DNA of 34,508 bases from Acidobacteriota bacterium (GCA_019247495.1 JAFAOU010000236.1:1-34508), one strand, 5' to 3'. Shown: positions 1 through 11,890, numbered from the stretch's first letter. Translations and numbers: made by a program. The notes: generated from the letters alone by a model not told the origin.

Positions 1-471
1 TTGATCGGGCAGGCGGCGGGGACGGCGAAGATCGTCGAGATCGCGGCCATCGACGCCGCGGAGATGCAACGCCGCGTCGAGGATTACCTCGCCGCGAATC
101 CGGCGGTGACGAGCACCATCGTTCGCGTCGGTACGCCTATTCTTCGCGAGCGCGGCGGCCGGCTGACGATCACGCGCGGTCCGCGCATCAGCATTCCTCC
201 CGTCGTCGCGGGGCGCAGCGTCGCTGATCTGAACGCCGAACGCATCGAGCAGTACGCGGCGTCAGGATGGGTCGATCTGCGGCTCTCGAACTTCGAGCGC
301 TGGCAGCAGAGACTCACGAATGCGAAGCCGGGCGACATCGAGCGATTTGGATCGGCAGCCTTCGACGCCACGCGCTATCCCGGCGAGACCTTCGAGCCCG
401 GCGATTTCGTCGGCTGGCTGTTCGTCAACGAAGCAGACGAACACGACATCTACGGCCGGCGATTGTTCTGA
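1..471 (+). CDS. C-terminal part of an unrecognised protein (5' partial)
   Basis: The frame is open from the first base to a TGA at 469-471, so the true start probably lies before the window. The TTG at position 1 is only an apparent start. The visible 156 residues have no signal peptide or membrane segment. The composition is a normal soluble protein with a conserved-looking end containing GDFVGWLFVNEADEHD. I do not recognise the family and assign no function. The gene is followed by a large palindromic element, and the next gene (M23 peptidase) points towards it, so this gene ends convergently. That the frame is coding rests on its plausible amino-acid composition and on the lack of any better frame here. 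Confidence 0.6.
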   Translation: MIGQAAGTAKIVEIAAIDAAEMQRRVEDYLAANPAVTSTIVRVGTPILRERGGRLTITRGPRISIPPVVAGRSVADLNAERIEQYAASGWVDLRLSNFERWQQRLTNAKPGDIERFGSAAFDATRYPGETFEPGDFVGWLFVNEADEHDIYGRRLF

Positions 472-494
472 CGGCGTCGCGGTTCACCGAAACC

Positions 495-729
495 CGACGC
501 CGGATGGCGTCACGGAAGGTAGCCGGTGGTCGCTCGCGAAGCGCGAGACCACCGGACCACGAACGCGCACGATTTCCCGACCGCGGCAGCGGTCGCGGAG
601 GGAATCCACGACGCTTTGTATTTGATACGCGACACCCTCCGGGGTCGGTGTCTGAGCGCGCCTGGTTTACCGGTGGTCGCTCGCTTCGCTCGGACCACCG
701 GCTACCGTACGAGACGCCATCCGGCGTCG
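495..729. repeat. Large nested palindrome between convergent genes
   Basis: This fills most of the 330-base gap between the genes ending at 471 and 802. The outer arms CGACGCCGGATGGCGTC (495-511) and GACGCCATCCGGCGTCG (713-729) are perfect complements. Inside them GGTAGCCGGTGGTC (518-531) pairs with GACCACCGGCTACC (693-706). Each half can also fold alone: CCGGTGGTC at 523-531 with GACCACCGG at 547-555, and the same pair at 670-678 and 693-701. So it is one long palindrome made of two smaller hairpins. No gene is seen in the gap. Confidence 0.85.
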
Positions 730-801
730 TCTGCGCGGCAGAACGATCGAGCGAAAATGATGGCTGTGCCTCGGGCAAGCAACGCCGCCGGCCGTGCCGG
801 C

Positions 802-1677
802 CTAGAACGCGTTGAGGATGTACGCGAGCGGGTTGACCGGCACGTTGTTGAGGCGCACCTCGTAATGCAGGTGCGGGCCGGTGGAGCGGCCGGTGGAACC
901 GACGTAGGCGATGACATCGCCGCGCTTCACGTGCTGGCCCGGCTTCGCCGCGTAGGCCGAAAGATGACCGTAGCGGGTCGAGAAGCCGTAGCCGTGCGAG
1001 AGGTAGATCACGTTGCCGTAGCCGTTGGCCCATTCGGCCTTGACCACGATGCCGTCGGCGGGAGCGCGAACGGCCTGGCCGACTGCGGACGAAATGTCGA
1101 CCGCGTTGTGCGTGCCCGGCTCGCCGGTGAATGGATCGGACCGTCCGCCGAAGCCGTCCGTCAGGATGCCGCGGACGGGAGCGATCGACGGGGTCGACGC
1201 CAGAAGCTGCGACTGCGCGACCAGCTTCTGCTCGAGCACGGAGAGATCGCTCTCGATGCGGTGCGAGCGGAACGCCATTTTGTCGACGTCATCGCGGTAG
1301 GGGTTGTTGCCGAGGTCCTGGGGTCGAAGGCCGCCGGCGCCGCCCTGGGCGCTGTCATCGAGGCTGCTGATGCCGGCGTAGATCGCCAGTTTGCGGGTGC
1401 GGTCTTCAACGGTGTGGAGCTGTCCACGGAGTGCTTCAACCGACTTGCTGAACTGCTCGTTGGCGGTTTGCAGCTCCTTGTTTTCGTGGCGAAGTTTGCT
1501 GAGCTCGTGGGTCTGCGAGAGGGAGGTGAAGTACTGGACCGAGAAGAACGTCGAGAGACAAAGCGACGAAGTAACGATCGAAACGACGGAGAAGAGCAGG
1601 CGGTGCGACACCTTCAACTTCCGGAACTTCGCCCGCGCGTGCGGGACAAAGATGATTGTTGAATAGCGTTGATCCAT
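802..1677 (-). CDS. M23 (LytM-type) metallopeptidase, membrane-anchored, with coiled coil
   Basis: Likely a zinc endopeptidase that cuts peptidoglycan cross-bridges, or a cell-division/envelope factor of that family, working in the periplasm. In 291 residues: a basic cytoplasmic N-terminus, one membrane segment at about 27-50, a coiled coil at about 54-95, and an M23 domain from about 170 to 285. The zinc ligands are visible as H190 and D194 (HNAVD) and H271 (PHLH). H238 (YGHLS) is the usual second active-site histidine, so the enzyme should be active. The ATG at 1677 is chosen because AAGGAG lies just upstream; the frame continues open to 1782 but without such a site. It is transcribed alone, with a convergent neighbour downstream. 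The family assignment is firm; the exact substrate is inferred. Confidence 0.93.
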   Translation of the reverse strand: MDQRYSTIIFVPHARAKFRKLKVSHRLLFSVVSIVTSSLCLSTFFSVQYFTSLSQTHELSKLRHENKELQTANEQFSKSVEALRGQLHTVEDRTRKLAIYAGISSLDDSAQGGAGGLRPQDLGNNPYRDDVDKMAFRSHRIESDLSVLEQKLVAQSQLLASTPSIAPVRGILTDGFGGRSDPFTGEPGTHNAVDISSAVGQAVRAPADGIVVKAEWANGYGNVIYLSHGYGFSTRYGHLSAYAAKPGQHVKRGDVIAYVGSTGRSTGPHLHYEVRLNNVPVNPLAYILNAF

Positions 1678-1785
1678 GCTCACTCCTTGGCACCGTATTG
1701 GACAGCGGCGAGGGCGTATTCTATGGAAAGGAGGTCCGGAGTCAACGCCTAACTTCTGTGCATACAGGCACTTCCGGGCCAATTT

Positions 1786-1802
1786 TATGGTGATACACCA
1801 TA
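1786..1802. promoter_or_regulatory. Perfect palindrome upstream of the M23 gene, possible operator
   Basis: TATGGTG ATA CACCATA is a perfect 7+7 inverted repeat with a 3-base centre. It lies about 110 bases upstream of the M23 start, in AT-richer intergenic DNA. Size and symmetry fit a dimeric repressor site, but no promoter can be placed with confidence. Confidence 0.35.
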
Positions 1803-1835
1803 TTCCATGAACATGCGGGAGGGTTTTCGGTGCAT

Positions 1836-1858
1836 AACGCTAATAACATTTTAGCGTT
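1836..1858. other. Short hairpin in the 1678-1912 gap
   Basis: AACGCTAA (1836-1843) and TTAGCGTT (1851-1858) form an 8-bp stem with a 7-base loop. It lies 54 bases past the stop of the minus-strand radical SAM gene, so it could help end that operon's transcript. No T run follows on the minus strand, so an intrinsic terminator is not supported. Confidence 0.35.
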
Positions 1859-1866
1859 GAGCCGAA

Positions 1867-1903
1867 GGGGGACGGGTTCACGCGGAGATGGGGAGGGGCG
1901 AAG
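1867..1903. repeat. Half element of the GGTTCACGCGGAG repeat family
   Basis: GGGGGACGGGTTCACGCGGAG is followed by GGGGAGGGGCGAAG. The same block recurs at 5283-5320 (with a complementary right arm) and 22148-22196. No complementary arm is found here, so this is a solo half. Confidence 0.6.
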
Positions 1904-1912
1904 AGGTTCCTT

Positions 1913-2932
1913 TTACCGCGCGCGAAGGTAGTTCGACCAAAAGTTCTTGAGGATGGCCGGGTGCAGGTCGAAGATCCCTCGGTTTTCGTTCAGCCAGGTG
2001 TTGTAGCAATCGAAGCAGGAGTGGCTCGACGCGTGCCGCCACGCGTTCTCGACGCCATCGCGGAAGGCGTTCTTCGGCTGGAAGGTCCCGATCTGCAGCA
2101 CGCACGGATAGATGTCGCCGTTCGGCTCCATCTGCAGAAAGTATTTGCCGGCCGTGCAGGGCGACGCCTGGCCGGGACGGTCATCGCGTTCCTTCGAGAA
2201 ATCCTCCCACTGCAGCGTGCGGCCGTACGAGCGCGATGAGAAAAGGACCGGCGCGCCGGCATCTTTTGCAGCGATGATCTTGCCGATCAATTTGCGGATC
2301 TCGTCCGGCGACGGCATCCACTGCTGCGCGCCAGGGCCGTACATCTCCGGATTGAACTGCGGGATCTGGAAGTTGACCGAGACGCCGTAGCGGCGGGCCG
2401 TGTCGATGAGCCAGTCCACTTCGCCGGTGGTGTCGCGCGTGACGACGGCGCTGAGAAAGAAATCGAGCTTCGCTGCCGCACAGGCATCGATGGCGGCCAT
2501 GACCTTCTTCCATGTCCCGGCTCCGCGCTGGGCATCGTGAGCCTCTTCGCTGCCGTCGATGGAGATGACCACCTCGTCGAGCTGCGACATGAGGTCCATT
2601 CGCGACGGGATGAGAAATCCGTTCGTGACGACGGCCGTGCGCATGCCGTGCGACTTCGCGGCCGCGACCAGCGTCGCGATGTCGCGGTGGAGCAACGGCT
2701 CGCCGCCGAGAAACTTGATGCGGACGGCGCCGAGCCGGGCGAATTCGGCGATCACGGCGAGGTGCTGTTCCAGCGAGGCGCGCGGATCTTCGCGCTCGGG
2801 GCAGTTGCAGTACACGCACTTCGCATTGCAGGCGTTGAGCAGCGAGTACTGCACAAAAAATGGCCGCGGCCTGTTGTTGATCTTCGACGCCAGGATCTTG
2901 CTGCCGATGACGAGCTTGTCGCGGTTCTTCAT
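1913..2932 (-). CDS. Radical SAM protein with SPASM-like C-terminal cysteines
   Basis: A radical SAM enzyme of 339 residues. The [4Fe-4S]/SAM motif is C35-x3-C39-x2-C42 (CNAKCVYC), followed by the GGEP motif at about 76-79 that binds the SAM amino group. Cysteines at 259, 277, 306 and 309 look like a SPASM/twitch-type auxiliary cluster. The layout resembles HpnH/MoaA-like and peptide- or lipid-modifying members, but no substrate can be read from the sequence. It is the last gene of a minus-strand operon, 13 bases after a GT2 glycosyltransferase, itself overlapping a GT39-like membrane glycosyltransferase. This suggests modification of a glycan, lipid or surface polymer (inference). ATG at 2932 is the only sensible start. 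Confidence 0.88.
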   Translation of the reverse strand: MKNRDKLVIGSKILASKINNRPRPFFVQYSLLNACNAKCVYCNCPEREDPRASLEQHLAVIAEFARLGAVRIKFLGGEPLLHRDIATLVAAAKSHGMRTAVVTNGFLIPSRMDLMSQLDEVVISIDGSEEAHDAQRGAGTWKKVMAAIDACAAAKLDFFLSAVVTRDTTGEVDWLIDTARRYGVSVNFQIPQFNPEMYGPGAQQWMPSPDEIRKLIGKIIAAKDAGAPVLFSSRSYGRTLQWEDFSKERDDRPGQASPCTAGKYFLQMEPNGDIYPCVLQIGTFQPKNAFRDGVENAWRHASSHSCFDCYNTWLNENRGIFDLHPAILKNFWSNYLRAR

Positions 2933-2945
2933 CAGGATTCGCGCA

Positions 2946-4043
2946 TCAGTATTCGGACGGCCGGAGGATTTTGGGAAAGGAGGCCTGCTGCCGCGAGAAG
3001 GGATGCATCAACAACGCCGCAGCGGATACGGCAGCCAGCAGTGCGGCCAGCGCAAACCCCCGTGCCGGTGGAATGACGAACAGGAGCGTCGCCGCGAGTG
3101 CCGCGACGATGATCGATTCGAATGATGTTGCGATGGCCGCAATCGCAGCCGCTCCACCGATCACGCCGAGGAGAGGAACGAGTGTGAGCAACGCAGCGCG
3201 CCACAAAAAGATCGTCCGCATCGGACGCGGAATCCTCCGCACCTCGGGTATGAAGCGGACGATCTCGCGCAGGTACGCGTCGGCCTTCCGATACTTGTGG
3301 CGCACGAGGGCACGGAGCGTGCGCGGCGAGCGCAGCTCGACGACCGCGGCGTCGTGCGCGTGGCCGATGCGGCGTCCGGCCAGCATTGCCCGGCAGGTGA
3401 CGTGAACGTCGTCGGCGAGGGTGTCCTCCGGCATATGTGCGAGAACGTTGCGATGCGCGAGGTAGCACGGAGCGGCGACGATGCCGGCCGAGCCGCGATC
3501 CGACTCGCGCGCGCGAAGCCAGTCCGTGGCGCTCCAGTGCAGCGATTCGAGTGCGTGCGCCGCGGCCGGCCGCACATGCGACCCGACCACCGCCACGCGT
3601 GCGTCGGCAGCGGCGACGTCGAGCATCCGCTCCAGTGTCTCCGGCTCCAGTAGCGCGTCGGCGTCCGTCACCAGAATCCACTCCTCGGCGGGATTCAACC
3701 GTAGGGCGTCGTTCAACTGCATCGTTTTGTTGCGATGCGTCGTCTCCAGCAGCGTGAAGGCATCACGGCCGCGAATCCAATCGCGAACGATCTCCACGCT
3801 GCCGTCGGTCGAGCCGCCGTCGACGATCACCACGCGGCGCGGAATCGTCAGCGACGCGAGATTGGCGAGCTTGCGTTCGATGAGCGGCGCTTCGTCGAAC
3901 ATCGGGACGATGATCAACACGTCTTCTGGCCGTGAACGCGCGTCGCCGGACGACGGCTGTCCTCGCATCAGCCAAAACGCGTACGCCGCTACGATTCCGA
4001 GGGCTGCGGCGAGCGAGCCGGCGGCGGCGAGGGCGAAGAGCAT
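2946..4043 (-). CDS. GT2-family glycosyltransferase, membrane-associated
   Basis: Transfers a sugar from a nucleotide or lipid donor at the inner face of the cytoplasmic membrane. In 365 residues: one N-terminal membrane segment (about 2-20), a GT-A fold opening with VLIIVPMFDEAPLIERKL, a nucleotide-binding VDGGSTDGS motif, a DxD-type TDADA, and a later EDTLADDV acidic motif of the processive/GT2 type. Two or three hydrophobic segments follow at the C-terminus. The frame is open upstream as far as 4847, but that part lies over the GT39-like gene in another frame and is not protein-like. The ATG at 4043 begins a normal GT2 N-terminus. It overlaps the end of the upstream gene by 55 bases, which suggests translational coupling; no strong ribosome-binding site is seen. 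Confidence 0.85.
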   Translation of the reverse strand: MLFALAAAGSLAAALGIVAAYAFWLMRGQPSSGDARSRPEDVLIIVPMFDEAPLIERKLANLASLTIPRRVVIVDGGSTDGSVEIVRDWIRGRDAFTLLETTHRNKTMQLNDALRLNPAEEWILVTDADALLEPETLERMLDVAAADARVAVVGSHVRPAAAHALESLHWSATDWLRARESDRGSAGIVAAPCYLAHRNVLAHMPEDTLADDVHVTCRAMLAGRRIGHAHDAAVVELRSPRTLRALVRHKYRKADAYLREIVRFIPEVRRIPRPMRTIFLWRAALLTLVPLLGVIGGAAAIAAIATSFESIIVAALAATLLFVIPPARGFALAALLAAVSAAALLMHPFSRQQASFPKILRPSEY

Positions 4044-5263
4044 CGGCGGGCAGTGTAAGCGAAGGCACTCATGAGAACGAGAAACGGAACGGCCGGTACG
4101 CGGAAACGGTGATATCCGGGCACGCCTCCGCCGGCAACGACGAAGTAGACGGTGATCAATGCGAAGAGTCCGAAGGCGAGCCGCGACACCCGAGGAACTC
4201 GCAGGACCGCGACGATCGGCAGCAGCACGAGCGGGAGTAAAGCGATCGCCCAGACGATCGAGACAGCGACCAGAATCGGATGCGCGCGCGCAAAACCTGC
4301 AAAGCCGCCGTCGACCATCGCCGCAAGACCGCCGTTCGCCGTGTAGAAACCGAACGTGCGCGCGTACTCGGTGACGCCCGGTTCGAACAGAGTGCGGAAC
4401 ATGCCGAAGACGTGCGTCTTCGCCCAGCCCAACGGATCGGAAGCAATGCGCGAGACTCCTTCGCGCCGCATCTGCGCGTAGCGCTGGGGATCCGAGGCAC
4501 GCGCGTCGTCGCGCGCGATGAGACGTCGCCGCATCTCCGCGAACGCCACGCCTTCCTGCCGCGCCGCGACCGAGCCTCCTGCGGTGATCTGAATCGAACG
4601 GTCGATGAGACTCGAGAATCCAAGGTAACCGCTGGTCACGTAATTGCGGATGTGCCACGGCGCCAGCAACGCGACGCAAGTCACGAAGAAGATCAGCGCG
4701 CGTTTCGGTTTGAACCACACCGCAATCAACGGCACGATCAAAACCAGCGGCCACGCGATCGGTTTCACGTACACGGCGGCGCTCAGCGCGATGCCGGCGG
4801 CGATCGGCTTCTCGTTGATCGCCGCGTACGCGAAAAGCAGCAGGCACAAGGTGAAGAGCGTCTCCGGCATCACCTTAAACGACCAGATCAGCATCGTTGG
4901 CTCGACAGCGACAATCAGCGCGCAGATCCCGGCAACGCGATCATCATCGAACAGGTGCCGCGCCATTCGCCACGTCACGATGACCACGAGCACAGCGAAG
5001 ACGATATTCAACGCCGCGATCAGCGAGTCCGAGGCGCGGAGCGCCATGAAAGGAGCGAGAACGAGCGGATAGCCGGGCGTGCGGAAGATCTCCGGGTTTC
5101 CGTTCGGATCGAGGAACCCGCCGCGCGAGGCCAGGCTTTGCGCACCGGTCGTGTAGGTGACGGAGTCGCTGGCGCGGAAGGCATCCGGCGGGCCGAGATC
5201 GCCGAGGAGAAGGATGAGGGAAAGGCGCAGCGCGATGGCCAGCACGATGGCGATGCGCAACAT
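3989..5263 (-). CDS. GT39-like (PMT/ArnT-type) polytopic glycosyltransferase
   Basis: A polytopic membrane protein of about 424 residues with roughly ten hydrophobic segments. It has the early acidic periplasmic-loop feature typical of GT-C enzymes (LGDLGPPDAFRASDSVTY) and an FRTPGYPLVL motif, both common in ArnT/PMT relatives. These enzymes move a sugar from a polyprenyl-phosphate donor to a lipid or protein on the outer face of the membrane. It heads the operon with the GT2 enzyme and the radical SAM protein. ATG 5263 is preferred over an in-frame TTG at 5281; neither has a clear ribosome-binding site. The C-terminal 18 residues, over the GT2 start, are Pro/Ser-rich and may be less conserved. 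Acceptor and donor are unknown. Confidence 0.82.
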   Translation of the reverse strand: MLRIAIVLAIALRLSLILLLGDLGPPDAFRASDSVTYTTGAQSLASRGGFLDPNGNPEIFRTPGYPLVLAPFMALRASDSLIAALNIVFAVLVVIVTWRMARHLFDDDRVAGICALIVAVEPTMLIWSFKVMPETLFTLCLLLFAYAAINEKPIAAGIALSAAVYVKPIAWPLVLIVPLIAVWFKPKRALIFFVTCVALLAPWHIRNYVTSGYLGFSSLIDRSIQITAGGSVAARQEGVAFAEMRRRLIARDDARASDPQRYAQMRREGVSRIASDPLGWAKTHVFGMFRTLFEPGVTEYARTFGFYTANGGLAAMVDGGFAGFARAHPILVAVSIVWAIALLPLVLLPIVAVLRVPRVSRLAFGLFALITVYFVVAGGGVPGYHRFRVPAVPFLVLMSAFAYTARRCSSPSPPPARSPQPSES

Positions 5264-5282
5264 TCGGCCGATTCTATTCAAA

Positions 5283-5373
5283 GGGAGACGGTTTCACGCG
5301 GAGAACGCGGAGAGGCGGAGAAAAACAACTCCGCTCGCTCCGCTCCTCCGCGTTCCCCGCGTGAACCGTCTCC
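5283..5373. repeat. Intergenic palindrome, GGTTCACGCGGAG family (full copy)
   Basis: The left arm (5283-5312, beginning GGGAGACGGTTTCACGCGGAG) pairs with the right arm (5346-5373, ending CGCGTGAACCGTCTCCC) with one or two imperfections. The arms carry a repeated ACGCGGAGA unit. It lies between the divergent GT39-like and FabH-like genes and covers most of the gap, so both promoters must lie in or beside it. Confidence 0.85.
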
Positions 5374-5399
5374 CAATCTCGCATAAAATCGCCGTTCGC

Positions 5400-6464
5400 A
5401 TGCGTCGCACCGTCATCGCCGCCACCGGGAGCTACATCCCGCCGATCCGAGTCCCGAACTCGGAATTCCTGAATCACGACTTCCGCACCGCGGACGGAAA
5501 GGCGTTGTCGAAAACGAATGCCGAGATCGTGAAGCAGTTCGAAGCGATCACCGGAATCCAGGAACGCCGTTACGTCGAAAACGGGACGGTCACCTCGGAC
5601 ATCGCATTCGAAGCGGCGAGCGAAGCATTGAAGTCATCCGGCATCGATGGCGAGTCGCTCGACCTCATCATCGTCGCCCACAACTTCGGCGACGTGCGGA
5701 GTGGCGGCGGCCATCCCGACCTCGTGCCGTCGCTTGCCGCGCGCGTCAAGGCGAAGCTTCGCATCAGCAATCCACGCGCGGCGGCATTCGATCTCGTCTT
5801 CGGCTGCCCCGGCTGGATTCAGGGCGTGATCACCGCTGACGCCATGATCCGCGCCGGCGACATCCAGCGCGCGATGATCATCGGCGCCGATACGCTCTCG
5901 CGCATCTCCGATCCCCACGACCGCGACAGCATGATCTACGCGGACGGCGCAGGCGCCACGGTCCTCGAAGCGCGCGACGCGGACTCGGGCATCCTCGCGT
6001 ACGCCACCCGCTCCGACACGCTCGATCATTCCACGATGCTGACCATGGGTCCGTCGTACAAGGACGAGGTCTTCATCGAAGCGCTCTTCCTGAAGATGGA
6101 AGGCCGCAAGCTCTACAAGTACGCGCTGCAAACGGTGGCCGGCTCGATGCAGGAATGCCTCGATAAAGCCGGTATCCCGCTGCGCGATGTTTCGAAAATC
6201 CTCATCCATCAAGCCAACGAAAAGATGGACGAGGCCATCATCAACGCGCTCTACGGCGCCGCGAACGTCACGCCGCCGCGGGACGTGATGCCGATGACGA
6301 TCTCCTGGCTCGGCAACAGCTCCGTGGCCACCGTCCCAACGCTCCTCGACCTGATCGCCAAGCAGCAGCTCGACGGCTACGCCTTCCACTCCGGCGAAAT
6401 CATCCTCTTCGCGTCAGTCGGTGCGGGGATGCACATCAACGCATTCGTCTACCGGATGCCGTAA
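5400..6464 (+). CDS. 3-oxoacyl-ACP synthase III-like ketosynthase (FabH/thiolase superfamily)
   Basis: Condenses an acyl-CoA or acyl thioester with malonyl-ACP or a related partner in the cytoplasm. The 354-residue length is normal for FabH-like enzymes. The catalytic triad is visible: C136 in FGCPGW, H270 in IHQAN and N306 in WLGNSS, spaced as in FabH. GAGATVLE and ASVGAGMH motifs are also present. ATG 5400 gives the standard N-terminus (RRTVIAATGSYIP); the frame is open to 5157, but that region is the upstream gene and a palindrome. No SD is visible. There are no acyl-carrier or fatty-acid genes beside it, so whether it starts fatty acids or makes another product (olefin, ketone, secondary metabolite) cannot be told. 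Confidence 0.9.
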   Translation: MRRTVIAATGSYIPPIRVPNSEFLNHDFRTADGKALSKTNAEIVKQFEAITGIQERRYVENGTVTSDIAFEAASEALKSSGIDGESLDLIIVAHNFGDVRSGGGHPDLVPSLAARVKAKLRISNPRAAAFDLVFGCPGWIQGVITADAMIRAGDIQRAMIIGADTLSRISDPHDRDSMIYADGAGATVLEARDADSGILAYATRSDTLDHSTMLTMGPSYKDEVFIEALFLKMEGRKLYKYALQTVAGSMQECLDKAGIPLRDVSKILIHQANEKMDEAIINALYGAANVTPPRDVMPMTISWLGNSSVATVPTLLDLIAKQQLDGYAFHSGEIILFASVGAGMHINAFVYRMP

Positions 6465-6465
6465 T

Positions 6466-6527
6466 CCGCAGATGAGGCGGATGTTGCGCAGATGCAACCC
6501 CTCGGCGTGCATCTGCGTAATCTGCGG
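6466..6527. repeat. Intergenic palindrome with CGCAGATG units
   Basis: CCGCAGAT...GCGCAGATGCA (6466-6496) pairs with TGCATCTGCGTAATCTGCGG (6508-6527). It starts one base after the stop of the FabH-like gene. The same unit forms the palindrome at 21294-21361. Confidence 0.85.
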
Positions 6528-6556
6528 ATAGACTCATCAATAAAGGAGAAGCCTGC

Positions 6557-10489
<3,933 letters not shown>

Positions 10490-10499
10490 TTCTGATTCG

Positions 10500-10589
10500 C
10501 GCCTTCGGCGGCCAGCTGTCATCCTGAGCCGCCGAAGGCGTCGGAGCCGAAGGCGAAGCGCCGCAGGACGGTCGAAGGACCCCCAGCTG
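10500..10589. repeat. Intergenic repeat with TCATCCTGAG...GTCGAAGGA ends
   Basis: CGCCTTCGGCGGC (10500-10512) and GCCGCCGAAGGCG (10528-10540) form a perfect 13-bp inverted repeat. CAGCTG occurs at 10513 and 10584. The block from TCATCCTGAG (10519) to GTCGAAGGA (10571-10579) matches a dispersed intergenic motif I know from several phyla. Confidence 0.75.
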
Positions 10590-10629
10590 AAACCCGGGTG
10601 GGCGGTTGGGTGAACGTACAATCCGGCCC

Positions 10630-11655
10630 ATGCTCAACCGACGCGATTTCGCCCGCCTTTCCGTCGTCGCTGCCGCCGCCCCGCTGATCGGCGCGACCGC
10701 ATCCAAACCGCCAGTCATCAAACCGAAACGCCTGAGCCCCGGCGACACCGTCGGACTCGTCCTTCCCGCCACCGCTGCCTTCGAAGCGGACGAGATCCAG
10801 TTCGCCAAAGAGCAGATGGAAGCGATCGGATTCAAAGTCGTCATCGGCCCCCACGCCTTCGACAAATGGGGCTACTTCGCCGGCCACGACAAAGACCGCG
10901 CAGACGACATCAACCGCATGTTCGCCGACGACACCGTAAACGGAGTGGTCTGCTACACCGGCGGCTGGGGCTCGCCGAGAGTCCTCCCATACCTCGACTA
11001 CGACCTGATCAAACGCAAGCCGACAGTCCTGATCGGCTACAGCGACATCACCGCGCTCCTGAACGCCGTCCACAAAAAGACCGGCCTGATCACCTTCCAC
11101 GGCCCCGTAGGCGGATCGACGTTCGACCCCTTCACCCTCGAAAACTTCCGCCGCGTAGTAATGACCGCCGAACCCGCCGGCGTTCTCCCGACGCCGCAGA
11201 AGAAACCCAACGAACTAATCGACCGCACCAACCGAATCCTGAAAATCACCCCCGGCAAAGCGACCGGCCCTCTCATCGGAGGCAACCTAACCATGATCGC
11301 GACGCTGATGGGCACCCCCTACCAACCCGACACCACGAACGCGATCCTTTTCCTGGAGGATGTCCACGAAGAGCCCTACCGCATCGACCGCATGCTCACC
11401 ACCCTCGCCCTCGGCGGCCTCTTCGAAAAAGCCGCCGGCATCATCTTCGGCCGCTGCAGCGACTGCGGCGTCAAAGGCCCCAGCCTCAGCCTCGAAGAAA
11501 TCCTCCGCGACCGCTTCGGCGCCTTACCCATCCCCACCATCTCCGGCCTCTCCTTCGGCCACATCGAACAGAAGCTGGTGCTGCCAATCGGCGTGCGCGC
11601 GACGCTGGATGCCGATGCGGGGGTGGTGCGGGTGGAGGAGGCGGCGGTGGGGTAG
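10630..11655 (+). CDS. LD-carboxypeptidase (peptidase S66), Tat-exported
   Basis: Removes the terminal D-alanine from L,D-linked muropeptides during peptidoglycan recycling, or cleaves a related peptide such as a microcin (MccF relatives). The 341 residues start with a twin-arginine signal (NRRDFARLSVVAAAAPLIGATA), implying a folded periplasmic form. The catalytic set is visible: nucleophile S138 in IGYSDITAL, E243 in FLEDVHEEPYRIDR, H311 in SFGHIEQKLVLPIG. ATG 10630 is chosen because it begins the Tat motif; an in-frame TTG at 10606 is less likely. It is the last backbone gene before the lower-GC island. Family assignment is firm; substrate is inferred. Confidence 0.92.
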   Translation: MLNRRDFARLSVVAAAAPLIGATASKPPVIKPKRLSPGDTVGLVLPATAAFEADEIQFAKEQMEAIGFKVVIGPHAFDKWGYFAGHDKDRADDINRMFADDTVNGVVCYTGGWGSPRVLPYLDYDLIKRKPTVLIGYSDITALLNAVHKKTGLITFHGPVGGSTFDPFTLENFRRVVMTAEPAGVLPTPQKKPNELIDRTNRILKITPGKATGPLIGGNLTMIATLMGTPYQPDTTNAILFLEDVHEEPYRIDRMLTTLALGGLFEKAAGIIFGRCSDCGVKGPSLSLEEILRDRFGALPIPTISGLSFGHIEQKLVLPIGVRATLDADAGVVRVEEAAVG

Positions 11656-11675
11656 ATAATGCCGGAACTCAACGC

Positions 11676-11780
11676 CTATTGGCTGTCTGGATGTCGGCGA
11701 AGTTTCGCTACGTACACCGGCAAATATACTTCGGCCGATCGATAGGCTGAATGTCTTCGCCTGCCATTGACGTATAGCTG
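11676..11780 (-). pseudogene. Possible IS3-type transposase C-terminal remnant
   Basis: The minus strand reads VNGRRRHSAYRSAEVYL, similar to the conserved end of IS3 OrfB transposases (YN.RRRHSALGY.SPAE) but with small deletions, and then stops. Upstream residues do not continue the match, so at most a short decayed fragment remains. It lies at the left edge of the island. The similarity is short and could be chance. Confidence 0.3.
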
Positions 11781-11833
11781 AGCACGAAGGTCACCCTGGG
11801 CGTGGGCTAGCGTCAGGAGCATTTTGGGCCATT

Positions 11834-11859
11834 GACTGCTCACGCGGCCGTGAGCAATC
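11834..11859 (-). terminator. Hairpin downstream of the island operon
   Basis: TGCTCACG (11837-11844) and CGTGAGCA (11849-11856) form a perfect stem around CGGC, extended to 11 bp with one mismatch. It begins about 31 bases after the stop of the last island gene. No U tract follows on the transcript, so a Rho-independent terminator is only possible. Confidence 0.4.
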
Positions 11860-11890
11860 AACCATGCCCTAATTACCTGCTTCGCCAGTC

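Noticed and set aside
4044..4847. N-terminal extension of the GT2 glycosyltransferase across the GT39-like gene
   Set aside because: The extension is Arg-rich without structure and lies over a clear polytopic protein in another frame; the GT2 fold starts at ATG 4043.
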